The position numbers and the translations under genes were made by a program. This document shows positions 51,067 to 59,157 of a stretch of 64,000 bases of DNA, piece after piece. Every line of letters begins with the position of its first letter. The stretch's first letter is position 1. A model generated the notes under the pieces. That model was given only the letters and a program-made list of their open reading frames with translations. It made no database searches and was not told the DNA's origin. Source of the stretch: Chloroflexota bacterium (GTDB taxonomy: Bacteria > Chloroflexota > Anaerolineae > Anaerolineales > Villigracilaceae); the NCBI GenBank assembly GCA_021787595.1, contig JAJYLQ010000001.1:202622-266621 (forward strand). The letters are read 5' to 3'.

Positions 51067-52695
51067 TCAATAGGACCCTTGAAAATATTTTTGGATGATG
51101 TCCGAGAAATCAGTATTGGTATGTAATCGCAGCGTCGCAAAGAAATCACCGGCGGTCACATGCTTGTGGGCATAGCGTGAGGCGTAATCCTTCAGGAACG
51201 CGAAGAAAGCAGCGTCACCGACGCGTACCCGCAATTCCTCCAGAAAGTTGGCGCCGTTCAAGTACACGGCATTGACATAATCGCGAAACGTTGTAAAGCT
51301 GTAAATGCTCTGGTCCACATAACCGCTTGGGCTGAAATAATTGACCCGGAAATCCCACCACCAGTTGCCGTAGTTCGGATAATTATATTGATAGAAGATG
51401 CGCTCACTGTAAACGGCCATCGCCTCATCGAGCCACGGCTCGAGCGCCTGATCGTCGCCGACGAGTCCAAACCACCATTGATGCGCGATCTCGTGCGTGC
51501 CGATCGTGATGAGATTGCTTTTGGCTGAACCGTTGTATTCGGCGTAGAAATTGGTCGAGAGAAAAACCAGTCCATCGTATTCCTGTCCATCGGGCACATC
51601 CGTCTCGACCACGCTGATGCTTGGATATGGGAACGGCGCAAATTTGACATCGTACAGCCCGAGCGACTGTGTTGCCATCCACGTGACTGCGCCGCCGGCA
51701 TTTTCATCGCCTGCAAAATAATACGAACGGATCTTTACGGACCCGACCGCGGAGTCGTCCATCTTGAAGCGGTCGCTGGCTGACAGCACGAACGTGCGCG
51801 CGCCGTCGAGCTGATACCGCGTCCACTGACCGTTCGACTCTCCCGGCGCGCTGGCCGCCACGATCACCTTCGGATCGTCAACCTTGAGATTGACATCGAA
51901 ATCAACCGAATCGTAAACGAGATGTTCGCCGAACGCCCACGGATCATGTAACACCCATTGGCCGTTGATAAACGGAACAATGAACGGATACCAATCTGTC
52001 AGGTTGATTTGATAGCCAAGATACCCAAACGTGTCCTCGAATCGTTTTGGCGGGAGTGTGAGATTGTAGCTCAACGAAAATGTTGTCGCCGCGCCGGGCT
52101 GGATTGCTTGAGATGGGTAAACGATCAGCTTCTGTCCATTCAGCGTGTAATGGGTAACCGTTGTTCCATCTTGATTCAATGCCGATAACGAAAAGCAATT
52201 ACTCCACAGGTTCGGTTCGACCGCCATGACGACATTCGAGAGACCCTGGCCAGTTAAATTTGTATAGCGGATGGTTTCATTCACGGCAACGGTCTTCGCG
52301 GCATAATTCAGCGTGGCGTAAAACGTGTACAGCGTCCGCAAATTTTGCGGGATGGGCGTGTCAGGCAGCGCGGTGGATGCCTGCACTGTGTTCTCCAGTG
52401 TCGGCGCGGAAGTGGCGGCTGGCACAGGCGTTGTCGTGGCCGTGTTCGTTGGGACAGATGTGTCGGTTGGAATTAAAGTTTGGGTCGGGGTCGGCGTATC
52501 GCTGGCAGGCACAGGCTGGAACGGCGTCGCGGTGGCGGTGGCGTTTGGATTCGGCGTGATCAAAATGAAATTCGGGGCCGCGCCCGCTGACGGGTCCGCG
52601 CGGCGCGAAGCCGGCGAGGGAATGCAAGCCGCCGTCACAAAAATCAGAAATGAAAAACGTAAAACGCAAAAAGCAAAATGATGGCGGCGAGGCAT
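51067..52695 (-). CDS. M1-family metallopeptidase lipoprotein (copy 2)
   Basis: This 542-residue exported lipoprotein has a lipobox FVTAAC near residue 23, a Thr/Pro-rich linker (about 40-110) and a gluzincin domain. The zinc motif HEIAHQWW is followed by the third ligand E in WLDEAMAVYSE, 19 residues after the second His. It lies 1 nt after the stop of the paralog at 52697, so both are co-transcribed. Peptide or protein degradation outside the membrane is likely. Start at 52695 (MPRRHHFAFCV). Confidence 0.88.
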   Translation of the reverse strand: MPRRHHFAFCVLRFSFLIFVTAACIPSPASRRADPSAGAAPNFILITPNPNATATATPFQPVPASDTPTPTQTLIPTDTSVPTNTATTTPVPAATSAPTLENTVQASTALPDTPIPQNLRTLYTFYATLNYAAKTVAVNETIRYTNLTGQGLSNVVMAVEPNLWSNCFSLSALNQDGTTVTHYTLNGQKLIVYPSQAIQPGAATTFSLSYNLTLPPKRFEDTFGYLGYQINLTDWYPFIVPFINGQWVLHDPWAFGEHLVYDSVDFDVNLKVDDPKVIVAASAPGESNGQWTRYQLDGARTFVLSASDRFKMDDSAVGSVKIRSYYFAGDENAGGAVTWMATQSLGLYDVKFAPFPYPSISVVETDVPDGQEYDGLVFLSTNFYAEYNGSAKSNLITIGTHEIAHQWWFGLVGDDQALEPWLDEAMAVYSERIFYQYNYPNYGNWWWDFRVNYFSPSGYVDQSIYSFTTFRDYVNAVYLNGANFLEELRVRVGDAAFFAFLKDYASRYAHKHVTAGDFFATLRLHTNTDFSDIIQKYFQGSY

Positions 52696-52696
52696 A

Positions 52697-54187
52697 TCAA
52701 TATACGTTCTGGAAATATTGCCGGACGATATCCGAGAAATCCACCGTCGTATCTTTTCTGAGGATGCGGAAGAAATCAGCGGAGGTGGCAATCTTGCCGT
52801 TTTCCTCTTTCACATAATCCTGGAGAAAAGCGAAGAAGGCGGCATCGCCCATGCGCGTTCGCAAATCATCGAGGAAATGCGCGCCGCGCAGATAGATCGT
52901 GTTGGTATATAGAATGAATCCGCCTGCGCTGTAAATGTTGGTATCCACCCACGGCAGGGAATCCTTGCCGCCCACACGCGGAAGCCAATACGCCCACCAC
53001 CACGGTATCAAACTTGGATCAACGCTTTCATAAAATACATGTTCGCTGTATGCCGCGAAGGCTTCATCCAGCCAGGGCTGCATGGCCTGATCGTCAGCGA
53101 CCTGCTCGAAAAACCATTGATGCGCGGTTTCGTGCGCCGTGACGGTTGTCAAGAGATTCTTGTTCGTGCCGTCATAAAGGTCGTAGGCGTTGTGCGGCAG
53201 GAAAAAGAACGCCGAAAATTCCATGCCGTCGTTGAAGTCACCCATGACGACCGCCAGCGTTTGATGCGAATATGGACCGTAACGCTGGCTGTAAATTTGC
53301 AAAGCCTCGATGGCCGTCTTCAGGGTTGACGCTGCCGGCTGATCGTAAAAGGGAAAATAATAACTGGTGACGACGACATTCCCAAATTGCGCGCTGATGG
53401 TTTTGAATACCGTGCTGGCCGAGATCGCAAACGTACGACCCGATGTGAGCGTGTACGTTGTCCACTCGCCGTTTTGGCTTGGTGCGCCGCTGGTCGCGAT
53501 CACAAGTTTTACAGCGGGATCGGATGATTTGATATTGACCGTGTAGTCTGCCGCGTCGTAAACGAGATTCTCGCCATAAAACCAGGCATCGTGGAGCACC
53601 CATCCTCCGTTCATAAACGGGACGACGAACGGATACCAGTTCGTGAGATTGATCTGGTTCTGACTGTATCCAAAAATCCGCGGGCGCGAGTTTTGATTGA
53701 TCGGAATGATGGACGGCAGTTTCAGTGTGTATTGAATATGAAGTGTGGCAATGGCCTCGGGCGCAAGCACAGCGGGCAATTGAATCGTCAGCTTATGAAC
53801 GTCGAGGGTATAGTTTGCGGGGGCGTTATCCAGGGCCAGACTGTCCAGCTTAAAACAGCCCTGCCAGTAATTCGGCTCGACCGCCAGCACGAGAGCGGTC
53901 TGCGCCCGGCCAGTGTGATTGGGGTAAACGATGGTCTCATCCACGGCAGCCGATTTGGCCGCGTAATCGAGCAGGACGTTCATTATATATTGTGCGCGCG
54001 GCGGAACCGGCACTGGAGTCGAAGTCGGCGTGGGTGGAGGAACCGTTGGAATTGGAAGAGTCGGTGATACGGGGATATCTGTGTGTGTGGGAACAGGTGC
54101 TGGGGAGGCAGGTGTGGAGCAGGAAACGAGCAGGGAAAACAGCAAAACGCAAATTGCAAATCGCAGCGAGGATGAATAGCGGCGCAT
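52697..54187 (-). CDS. M1-family metallopeptidase lipoprotein (copy 1)
   Basis: This 496-residue exported lipoprotein has lipobox LLVSC near residue 23, a short Pro/Thr linker, and an M1-like catalytic domain with HETAHQWF and the glutamate in WLDEAFAAYSE. It shares overall layout with the next gene: N-terminal beta-sandwich, NQINLTNWYPFVVPFMNGGW, and a FSDIVRQYFQNVY end versus FSDIIQKYFQGSY. A tandem duplication is evident. TACAAT lies 7 nt before the ATG, so the mRNA is probably leaderless. Confidence 0.88.
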   Translation of the reverse strand: MRRYSSSLRFAICVLLFSLLVSCSTPASPAPVPTHTDIPVSPTLPIPTVPPPTPTSTPVPVPPRAQYIMNVLLDYAAKSAAVDETIVYPNHTGRAQTALVLAVEPNYWQGCFKLDSLALDNAPANYTLDVHKLTIQLPAVLAPEAIATLHIQYTLKLPSIIPINQNSRPRIFGYSQNQINLTNWYPFVVPFMNGGWVLHDAWFYGENLVYDAADYTVNIKSSDPAVKLVIATSGAPSQNGEWTTYTLTSGRTFAISASTVFKTISAQFGNVVVTSYYFPFYDQPAASTLKTAIEALQIYSQRYGPYSHQTLAVVMGDFNDGMEFSAFFFLPHNAYDLYDGTNKNLLTTVTAHETAHQWFFEQVADDQAMQPWLDEAFAAYSEHVFYESVDPSLIPWWWAYWLPRVGGKDSLPWVDTNIYSAGGFILYTNTIYLRGAHFLDDLRTRMGDAAFFAFLQDYVKEENGKIATSADFFRILRKDTTVDFSDIVRQYFQNVY

Positions 54188-54200
54188 GGATTGTATTGTA
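54188..54200 (-). promoter_or_regulatory. TACAAT box 7 nt before M1 peptidase start
   Basis: On the minus strand TACAAT (54195-54200), ACAATCC, then the ATG at 54187. Leaderless candidate. Confidence 0.55.
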
Positions 54201-54204
54201 AACG

Positions 54205-54233
54205 AAAAACCCTCCCGCTTGTCTGCGGGAGGG
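54205..54233 (-). terminator. Terminator upstream of M1 peptidase genes
   Basis: CCCTCCCGC (54210-54218) and GCGGGAGGG (54225-54233) form a 9 bp stem; TTTTT follows on the minus strand. It ends transcription coming from the 56-residue membrane protein gene or from a short unassigned frame (54252-54323, 23 codons from ATG). Confidence 0.8.
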
Positions 54234-54433
54234 CGTAAGCTAATCCAGGCTTTAACTTTCGAGCGTTCTCTTGATGGCTGCCAGACTTGAATCGAGAGCC
54301 ACCTTTAACTGATTGGTCACCATGGCTTCACTATGACCGTATCCATTTGGACGGCCAATTTTGTGCCGCCGCCTTCATCGCTGGCCGGCGGTTTTGCAAT
54401 TGTCTTGATGCTGAATTTTTTTATTTGGCCGAT

Positions 54434-54604
54434 TTAGAGAAACTCGACCACGGTCGCGACCGCGAGGAGCAGCCAGCCGGCGGTCATGAACCAGAGGTAA
54501 TGACTGACGAGCGGCAGCGAGGGAACGAATCTTCCCAGAACGCCGAGCAGGCCGAGAACTACTGCGATCACCCATGTGACCATTTTGGGGGCTGAAAGCT
54601 TCAT
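54434..54604 (-). CDS. 56-residue membrane protein, FVPSL family
   Basis: The ATG at 54604 follows AAGGAG by 6 nt. The protein has two hydrophobic helices (about 10-24 and 37-54) flanking GRFVPSLPLVSHYLW. The same FVPSL...Y core occurs in the 52-residue protein at 40246. Function unknown. The terminator at 54205 lies downstream. Evidence for coding is the ribosome-binding site, the membrane pattern and the paralog. Confidence 0.7.
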   Translation of the reverse strand: MKLSAPKMVTWVIAVVLGLLGVLGRFVPSLPLVSHYLWFMTAGWLLLAVATVVEFL

Positions 54605-54685
54605 AAGAATTCTCCTTTTGAAATGTAATGTCTGAGAGTAGAAACCCTTTATACGCGATTTGGTAGCGCCAAGCCTCCAGAGAAA

Positions 54686-54855
54686 CTACGATTTTCCTTT
54701 TCTCATCCCGGCGGCGATGGCTTCAGATTGTTCGTCGCCGCGTTCCTCCAAATGCCGGATTACGCTGGCATAATCCTCTTCATTTCGATTCTGGCTGAGT
54801 TTGCAGCTGGCTTCGATCCGGGTGACTTTAACTTGAAATCCAACCGCATGGATGG
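54686..54855 (-). pseudogene. C-terminal remnant of a PaiB-like FMN-binding regulator
   Basis: The frame encodes VGFQVKVTRIEASCKLSQNR followed by NEEDYASVIRHLEERGDEQS and ends at TAG 54686. This matches the C-terminus of PaiB-type proteins (the KLSQNR motif and following helix). No start codon or N-terminal FMN-binding half is present. The fragment begins directly after the STAS gene stop, so a deletion or rearrangement joined the two. Confidence 0.7.
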
Positions 54856-54857
54856 AA

Positions 54858-55268
54858 CTAAAATGAAGCGACGGCTGTGTTCAAATCCTTGAAGACTTCG
54901 AAGAACTGGGTGAAGCCTGCCTTGTCGAAGGTCTCCGCGACGTATTGCTGGGGACCGAGCAGTTTGACATGAGGCTGCATCCCGAGATCACGGGAGCGAT
55001 CCATGGCTTTCAACGCGGCCCAGCCCGATTGCGGGTCAACCGGCTTCTCGCCGCGCAGCAGGATGGCGATGCTGTGCAGCGCCACCAGCCCGGCGCTGCT
55101 CATGAACGGCACATCGCTCAAGTCAATGACAAAATCCCTCGCGCCGCCATTGAGTAATTCCTTCACTTTATTGATCAATTCGGTGTAGTTGGACGCGTCC
55201 ACATCGCCGTGCGGCTGGATGACAGTCACAGGGCTTTTTCCCTTTTGTTGAGAAATGGTGATCTCCAT
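54858..55268 (-). CDS. STAS domain protein (anti-sigma factor antagonist-like)
   Basis: This 136-residue protein has an SpoIIAA/RsbV-type STAS domain: VIQPHGDVDASNYTELI, then DFVIDLSDVPFMSSAGLVAL with the phosphorylatable serines. A ~30-residue insert with Pro and Trp (about 75-100) precedes the last strands. AGGAGG lies 5 nt before the ATG at 55268. No partner kinase or sigma factor is next to it. Confidence 0.85.
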   Translation of the reverse strand: MEITISQQKGKSPVTVIQPHGDVDASNYTELINKVKELLNGGARDFVIDLSDVPFMSSAGLVALHSIAILLRGEKPVDPQSGWAALKAMDRSRDLGMQPHVKLLGPQQYVAETFDKAGFTQFFEVFKDLNTAVASF

Positions 55269-55305
55269 GCTTCCTCCTGAATGATTTGACTCTGAGTTGA
55301 CTCGA

Positions 55306-56538
55306 TTATACGGCAGATTTTTTCGACTTCGCCTCCAATCGTTCAAGGCGATGCGACAACTCATCCTCCCAATGCCCGCGGATATAAGCCGGCAGGTCCG
55401 CATGTTTCACCTGTTTCAACGCGGACTTCGTCCACTTGAGCGCGGACTTTACATCGCGTTGTTTGTGTTCATAATATTTTGCCAATTCGACAAAAGCATA
55501 GACGTGACCTTCGGACGCGGCTTTCTCCCAAAGCTTGACTGCCTCCTCGAAGTCACCCCGCCTCTTTTGCAGGACCGAGAGGCGGTTGACCGCTTTCCAG
55601 AAATTTTCCTCCTCGAGATTCATTTCCAGCCCGCGCTCGAAGAGACGCGCCGCGGTGTCCCATTGGCCGATGTCTTCATAAAGTTTCGCCAGTGCGATGA
55701 CATCCAGGCCGTGATCAATCGCTTCGTGGAATGGATCGGCCAGCATCGTCGCGGTGTGACTCAATAACGCGGCCATCGCGACCACATCCATGGCGTTGTG
55801 GTAGAACACACCTTTCAGCGGACGCGCGTCGCCTGTCCGCAAATAATCAAAATAGATGTACGGAATTTCATAGCCCGGCACTTCCTCGATGGTGCGCGGC
55901 GCATCCAGAATATTTTCTTCGAGATATTTCAACGCGCGCGATTCCAAACGGTCACGCCAAAGCCGCCGCGCCAGTGGAAGCAGATCGAGATGAGCGTAAT
56001 CCTTGAACGGAATCGGAATATTGTGCAGGATATAACGCGTGGAAAGCAGCGGCGCGTCGAAGGCTTTTCCATTGAACGTAACCAGCACTTGCGCAGGAGC
56101 CAGAAAAGCCGCAAGTCCTTCCAGCAAAGCCGGCTCTTCTGCCGGATCGCGCATGAAGAATTGCTGCAAAATAAAATCGCCTTCCACAAAGCGCGCCGCG
56201 CCGACGAGAAAGGCATACGTCCCGGTTCCGCCTGCCAGCCCGCTGGTTTCTGTGTCCATGAAAGCGAACGATTCGATTGGTAATTCTTTCAGACGCGGAT
56301 CAACTGCCCACGCAGAAAGAACATCCAGCGAAGCGGTCAACTCAATCGGCGCGTGACCGTGGTGGTAATCCGAGGCAAATCGTTCTTCATGAATAAACGT
56401 TTCGCCCGCCAAAGTGGAGATCACATCGCCAGCGACGACCGAGCCGATTTCGTACTGTTCGCCCGTTTTCGGCGCGGGAAGATCGGTCGTTCCCACCTTA
56501 ACGCCGAGAGATTTGAGTTTGTCCGATAGAGATGCCAT
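55306..56538 (-). CDS. RNase H-like exonuclease domain protein with TPR tail (YprB-like)
   Basis: This 410-residue protein has a DEDD-type exonuclease fold (about 85-255): FAFMDTETSGLAGGTGTYAF has the first acidic pair, LVTFNGKAFDAPLL the second, and HNAMDVVAMAALL the last. The C-terminal ~130 residues form TPR-like helices (VIALAKLYEDIGQWDTAARL). It matches the YprB_RNase_H-like group. A role in nucleic-acid processing is likely but untested. Confidence 0.85.
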   Translation of the reverse strand: MASLSDKLKSLGVKVGTTDLPAPKTGEQYEIGSVVAGDVISTLAGETFIHEERFASDYHHGHAPIELTASLDVLSAWAVDPRLKELPIESFAFMDTETSGLAGGTGTYAFLVGAARFVEGDFILQQFFMRDPAEEPALLEGLAAFLAPAQVLVTFNGKAFDAPLLSTRYILHNIPIPFKDYAHLDLLPLARRLWRDRLESRALKYLEENILDAPRTIEEVPGYEIPYIYFDYLRTGDARPLKGVFYHNAMDVVAMAALLSHTATMLADPFHEAIDHGLDVIALAKLYEDIGQWDTAARLFERGLEMNLEEENFWKAVNRLSVLQKRRGDFEEAVKLWEKAASEGHVYAFVELAKYYEHKQRDVKSALKWTKSALKQVKHADLPAYIRGHWEDELSHRLERLEAKSKKSAV

Positions 56539-56543
56539 ACGAA

Positions 56544-59054
56544 TTATTTATTGCTGACTGTCACTTGAAGGATTGCCGAGTCCACGCGCTGATCGGTGCG
56601 GATGACCTGCAATTGAACGGCATACAAACCGTTCAAGCCGGTCGTGTCCCATGTGGCAAGGATGCCGTCACTGACGAATGTGGTCGAATCATTTCCAACT
56701 TGAATCCACTGCTGCGGGTTCAATCCCCGGCCGACCAGAACGCGATAGTGATCGAAATCCGCGCCGGACGCAGTGCCGATGAATCGAACCTTGCCGCTGA
56801 CATTGGCGAACATGGCCGGCGATGAAATATGCGCGTCCGGATTCACCGGCACAGCTTGAATGGCGTCATAAGAAGTTGGAGGAGCGGGAATGTTTGCAGA
56901 CTTCGCCCAGGCTTGTTCATCCGGCGGGACGATCATAAAGACTTTATCTTCCACGAGCTGCGGCGGCGTGAAGACCGTTGCAAGATAACCCGTCTCACGA
57001 TTGATTTCAAACGAACGAAACAGGTTATCAGCCTGCACAGGTTCATTGCCATTCAGGAAGACTTCGTTCACAATCGAAGGACAATCTTTCGTTGGCAGCA
57101 AACCCGATGGATCACACACATCCATCGTTGTAATTCCTGCCGGCATGGCCCAGCCATCGGCCGGCAAAGACTGAGCAGCAACCTGCATCAACGCGTTCCA
57201 AAGCCCGGCGGGAAGTTTGGGAGAGAGACGCGGCGAACCGGTCGCGTGCGTTCCCGTCCAAACCGCGACGACGCGCGAAGGGGTGTATCCGACCGTCCAC
57301 GCGTCGAAACCGGAATCCGTTTGCCCGATCTTCGCGCCTGCCGGCCGTCCGATCTCCAACGCGTTCGGATGTCCGAGGCTCGGCCAGCGCGCGGGTTCGT
57401 CGCCCAAAACATTGTTCATCAAATAAGCCAACTGCGGCGAGACAACCGGCTGGGCCTGCGGGTTGGTGAGATCGAGCCAGGGCGAATGATCAATCCCTTC
57501 GACGCGGAGCACAGCCGATGGTCCGGGCTGACCGTAGCGCACACCTTGTGCGGCGAAGATTCCGTACGCCGTCGCCATATTCAGCAACGTCGCATTACTC
57601 TGATCAAGTCCAAACGAAGACTCCGTGCGATGAATAACATCCACACCCATTTGATCGGCAACGCTTTGCGCGGGAACGAGATAATCGTTGTCGAGCGCAG
57701 TGCGGATGCGAACCGGCCCGTGATATCGTCCGTCAAAATTTTGGATATTCTCCGATGGAACATCCCAAACCATCGAGGCGGGACTCAAGCCGCGCGTGAA
57801 TGCCGTTAGATAAATGAACGGCGTCATGAGGGACCCGGGATCGTGCGCGGCCATAAATGCGGTTTGCCTGCCCCGAAGCGTTTCCCCGACCGCGGCGAGA
57901 ATTTGTCCCGTTTGCGGATCATAGATCAGCGCGCTCGCCGATGGCTCTTTGATAATTGTGTTCGGCGGCAGCGATGGGAGCAAATCCGCGGCACTGCACG
58001 GCGTGGTTGGATCTGCCGCGCCTGCAAGCCGCGCGGCGTAGGTCAGTGTTGCGCAGGCGGCTTGCTGTTGAAGATTGAAATCAAGAGTCGTCGTGATGTT
58101 CAACCCGCCGTGTTCGATTCGTTCGCGCATGAACTGCGGATCGAGCTGGTTGAGGACGAGGTTGAGAAAGGCAGGAGCGATCTTCCCCTCTCCCGAATTC
58201 GGGAGAGGGGTTAGGGGTGAGGGGAACTGAGCGAGTGTTTGCGCCGCCTCATCGCTCGAAATCAAATTCAGCGCCCGCATCAGTTGAATCGTCGTGCGAC
58301 CGCGTTGGAGCGCGATATCTTTTGCGTCAAATGGATTCAAGCTTGGCGATTGAGACGTTGCGGCCAGCACCGCCGATTCAGCGGGCGTTAATTGATATGC
58401 CGATTTTCCAAAGTAAAGCTGGGCCGCGGCGTCCGCGCCAAACGCGTAATTGCCATAATCCGCCGAGTTGAGATACCACTCCAGAATCTGCGTGCGCCCG
58501 AACTTTGCGGTGATCTGTGCGGCAAGGATTCGCTCGCGCAGCGCGCGTCGAAGCGAAGGTTGTTCATCGTAAAGCAGCAAATCCGAAACAAGTTTTTCCG
58601 CAATGGTCGGATGGCTTTCGGGATCGTTCCATCCGCTCAAAAGATAGCCGCCGTGATTCCAAAAGCCCGGATCAGCCACAGCAATCGTAGCTTTCGCAAG
58701 AAAGTCTGGCAGATGTTGAGGCGATTGCGGATTGAGAGGAATATATCGGCGCGGCGAGTCACTGGGCGCAAACGTCATCAAAAGATTCTGACCTGTGCGG
58801 TCATAGACGCGCGTCGGTTGAAGCAAAAGTCCGTCCGGCGGATTGAGCAGAACCGGCAAAAGGTCAACGTTGGGAAGATTGCTCGTCAGATTTGCGTAAG
58901 CCAGCGCAGCAGCCAGAATCAGCAGGGCCAATAAGAACGAAATAAAAATCCCGAAGCTGACTCCGCCCATTCGCCAGCGCGAGGAACTTGCGCGATGCTG
59001 ATCCGCGTTGTGAGCGCGCCGTCGCTGGACGATGCTGGTTGTGTTGGCTGGCAT
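56544..59054 (-). CDS. Class A penicillin-binding protein with in-frame repeat
   Basis: This 836-residue bifunctional peptidoglycan synthase has a membrane helix at about 30-55, a GT51 transglycosylase domain near 100-260 (QITAKFGRTQILEWYLN; the catalytic-Glu region appears divergent), and a transpeptidase domain. The SxxK, SxN and KTG motifs read differently: DPGSLMTPF is in the expected SxxK place and GAKIGQTD replaces the KTGT box. It may therefore be catalytically altered. PSPLTPLPNSGEG (about 278-290) is a palindrome-encoded insert. TACAAT lies 6 nt before the ATG. Confidence 0.85.
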   Translation of the reverse strand: MPANTTSIVQRRRAHNADQHRASSSRWRMGGVSFGIFISFLLALLILAAALAYANLTSNLPNVDLLPVLLNPPDGLLLQPTRVYDRTGQNLLMTFAPSDSPRRYIPLNPQSPQHLPDFLAKATIAVADPGFWNHGGYLLSGWNDPESHPTIAEKLVSDLLLYDEQPSLRRALRERILAAQITAKFGRTQILEWYLNSADYGNYAFGADAAAQLYFGKSAYQLTPAESAVLAATSQSPSLNPFDAKDIALQRGRTTIQLMRALNLISSDEAAQTLAQFPSPLTPLPNSGEGKIAPAFLNLVLNQLDPQFMRERIEHGGLNITTTLDFNLQQQAACATLTYAARLAGAADPTTPCSAADLLPSLPPNTIIKEPSASALIYDPQTGQILAAVGETLRGRQTAFMAAHDPGSLMTPFIYLTAFTRGLSPASMVWDVPSENIQNFDGRYHGPVRIRTALDNDYLVPAQSVADQMGVDVIHRTESSFGLDQSNATLLNMATAYGIFAAQGVRYGQPGPSAVLRVEGIDHSPWLDLTNPQAQPVVSPQLAYLMNNVLGDEPARWPSLGHPNALEIGRPAGAKIGQTDSGFDAWTVGYTPSRVVAVWTGTHATGSPRLSPKLPAGLWNALMQVAAQSLPADGWAMPAGITTMDVCDPSGLLPTKDCPSIVNEVFLNGNEPVQADNLFRSFEINRETGYLATVFTPPQLVEDKVFMIVPPDEQAWAKSANIPAPPTSYDAIQAVPVNPDAHISSPAMFANVSGKVRFIGTASGADFDHYRVLVGRGLNPQQWIQVGNDSTTFVSDGILATWDTTGLNGLYAVQLQVIRTDQRVDSAILQVTVSNK
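58185..58224 (-). repeat. In-frame palindromic element inside PBP gene
   Basis: CCCCTCTCCCGAATTCGGGAGAGGGG (58185-58210), followed by TTAGGGGTGAGGGG, is translated on the minus strand as PSPLTPLPNSGEG. Same family as the ABC exporter and folP elements. Confidence 0.8.
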
Positions 59055-59066
59055 GTCAGGATTGTA
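59055..59066 (-). promoter_or_regulatory. TACAAT box 6 nt before PBP start
   Basis: On the minus strand TACAAT (59061-59066), CCTGAC, then the ATG at 59054. Leaderless candidate. Confidence 0.55.
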
Positions 59067-59081
59067 CAACGGAATTGAGGC

Positions 59082-59147
59082 TATCCACAGATTTAGCAGA
59101 TTCCACAGATTAAAAAATTTCTGCGAAATCTGTGTAATCTGCGGATG
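59082..59147. repeat. Intergenic hairpin repeat, CAGATT/AATCTGTG family
   Basis: ATCCACAGATTTAGCAGATT on the left pairs with AATCTGTGTAATCTGCGGAT on the right. Second copy of the family seen at 9232. Confidence 0.7.
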
Positions 59148-59157
59148 ATCTTTTCAA

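Noticed and set aside
50992..51123. Plus-strand frame in the gap after the M1 peptidase gene
   Set aside because: It overlaps the peptidase 3' end antisense and lacks a ribosome-binding site.
54252..54323. Short minus-strand frame of 23 codons before a terminator
   Set aside because: No ribosome-binding site and no recognisable sequence; it may be a gene remnant but I cannot support a CDS.
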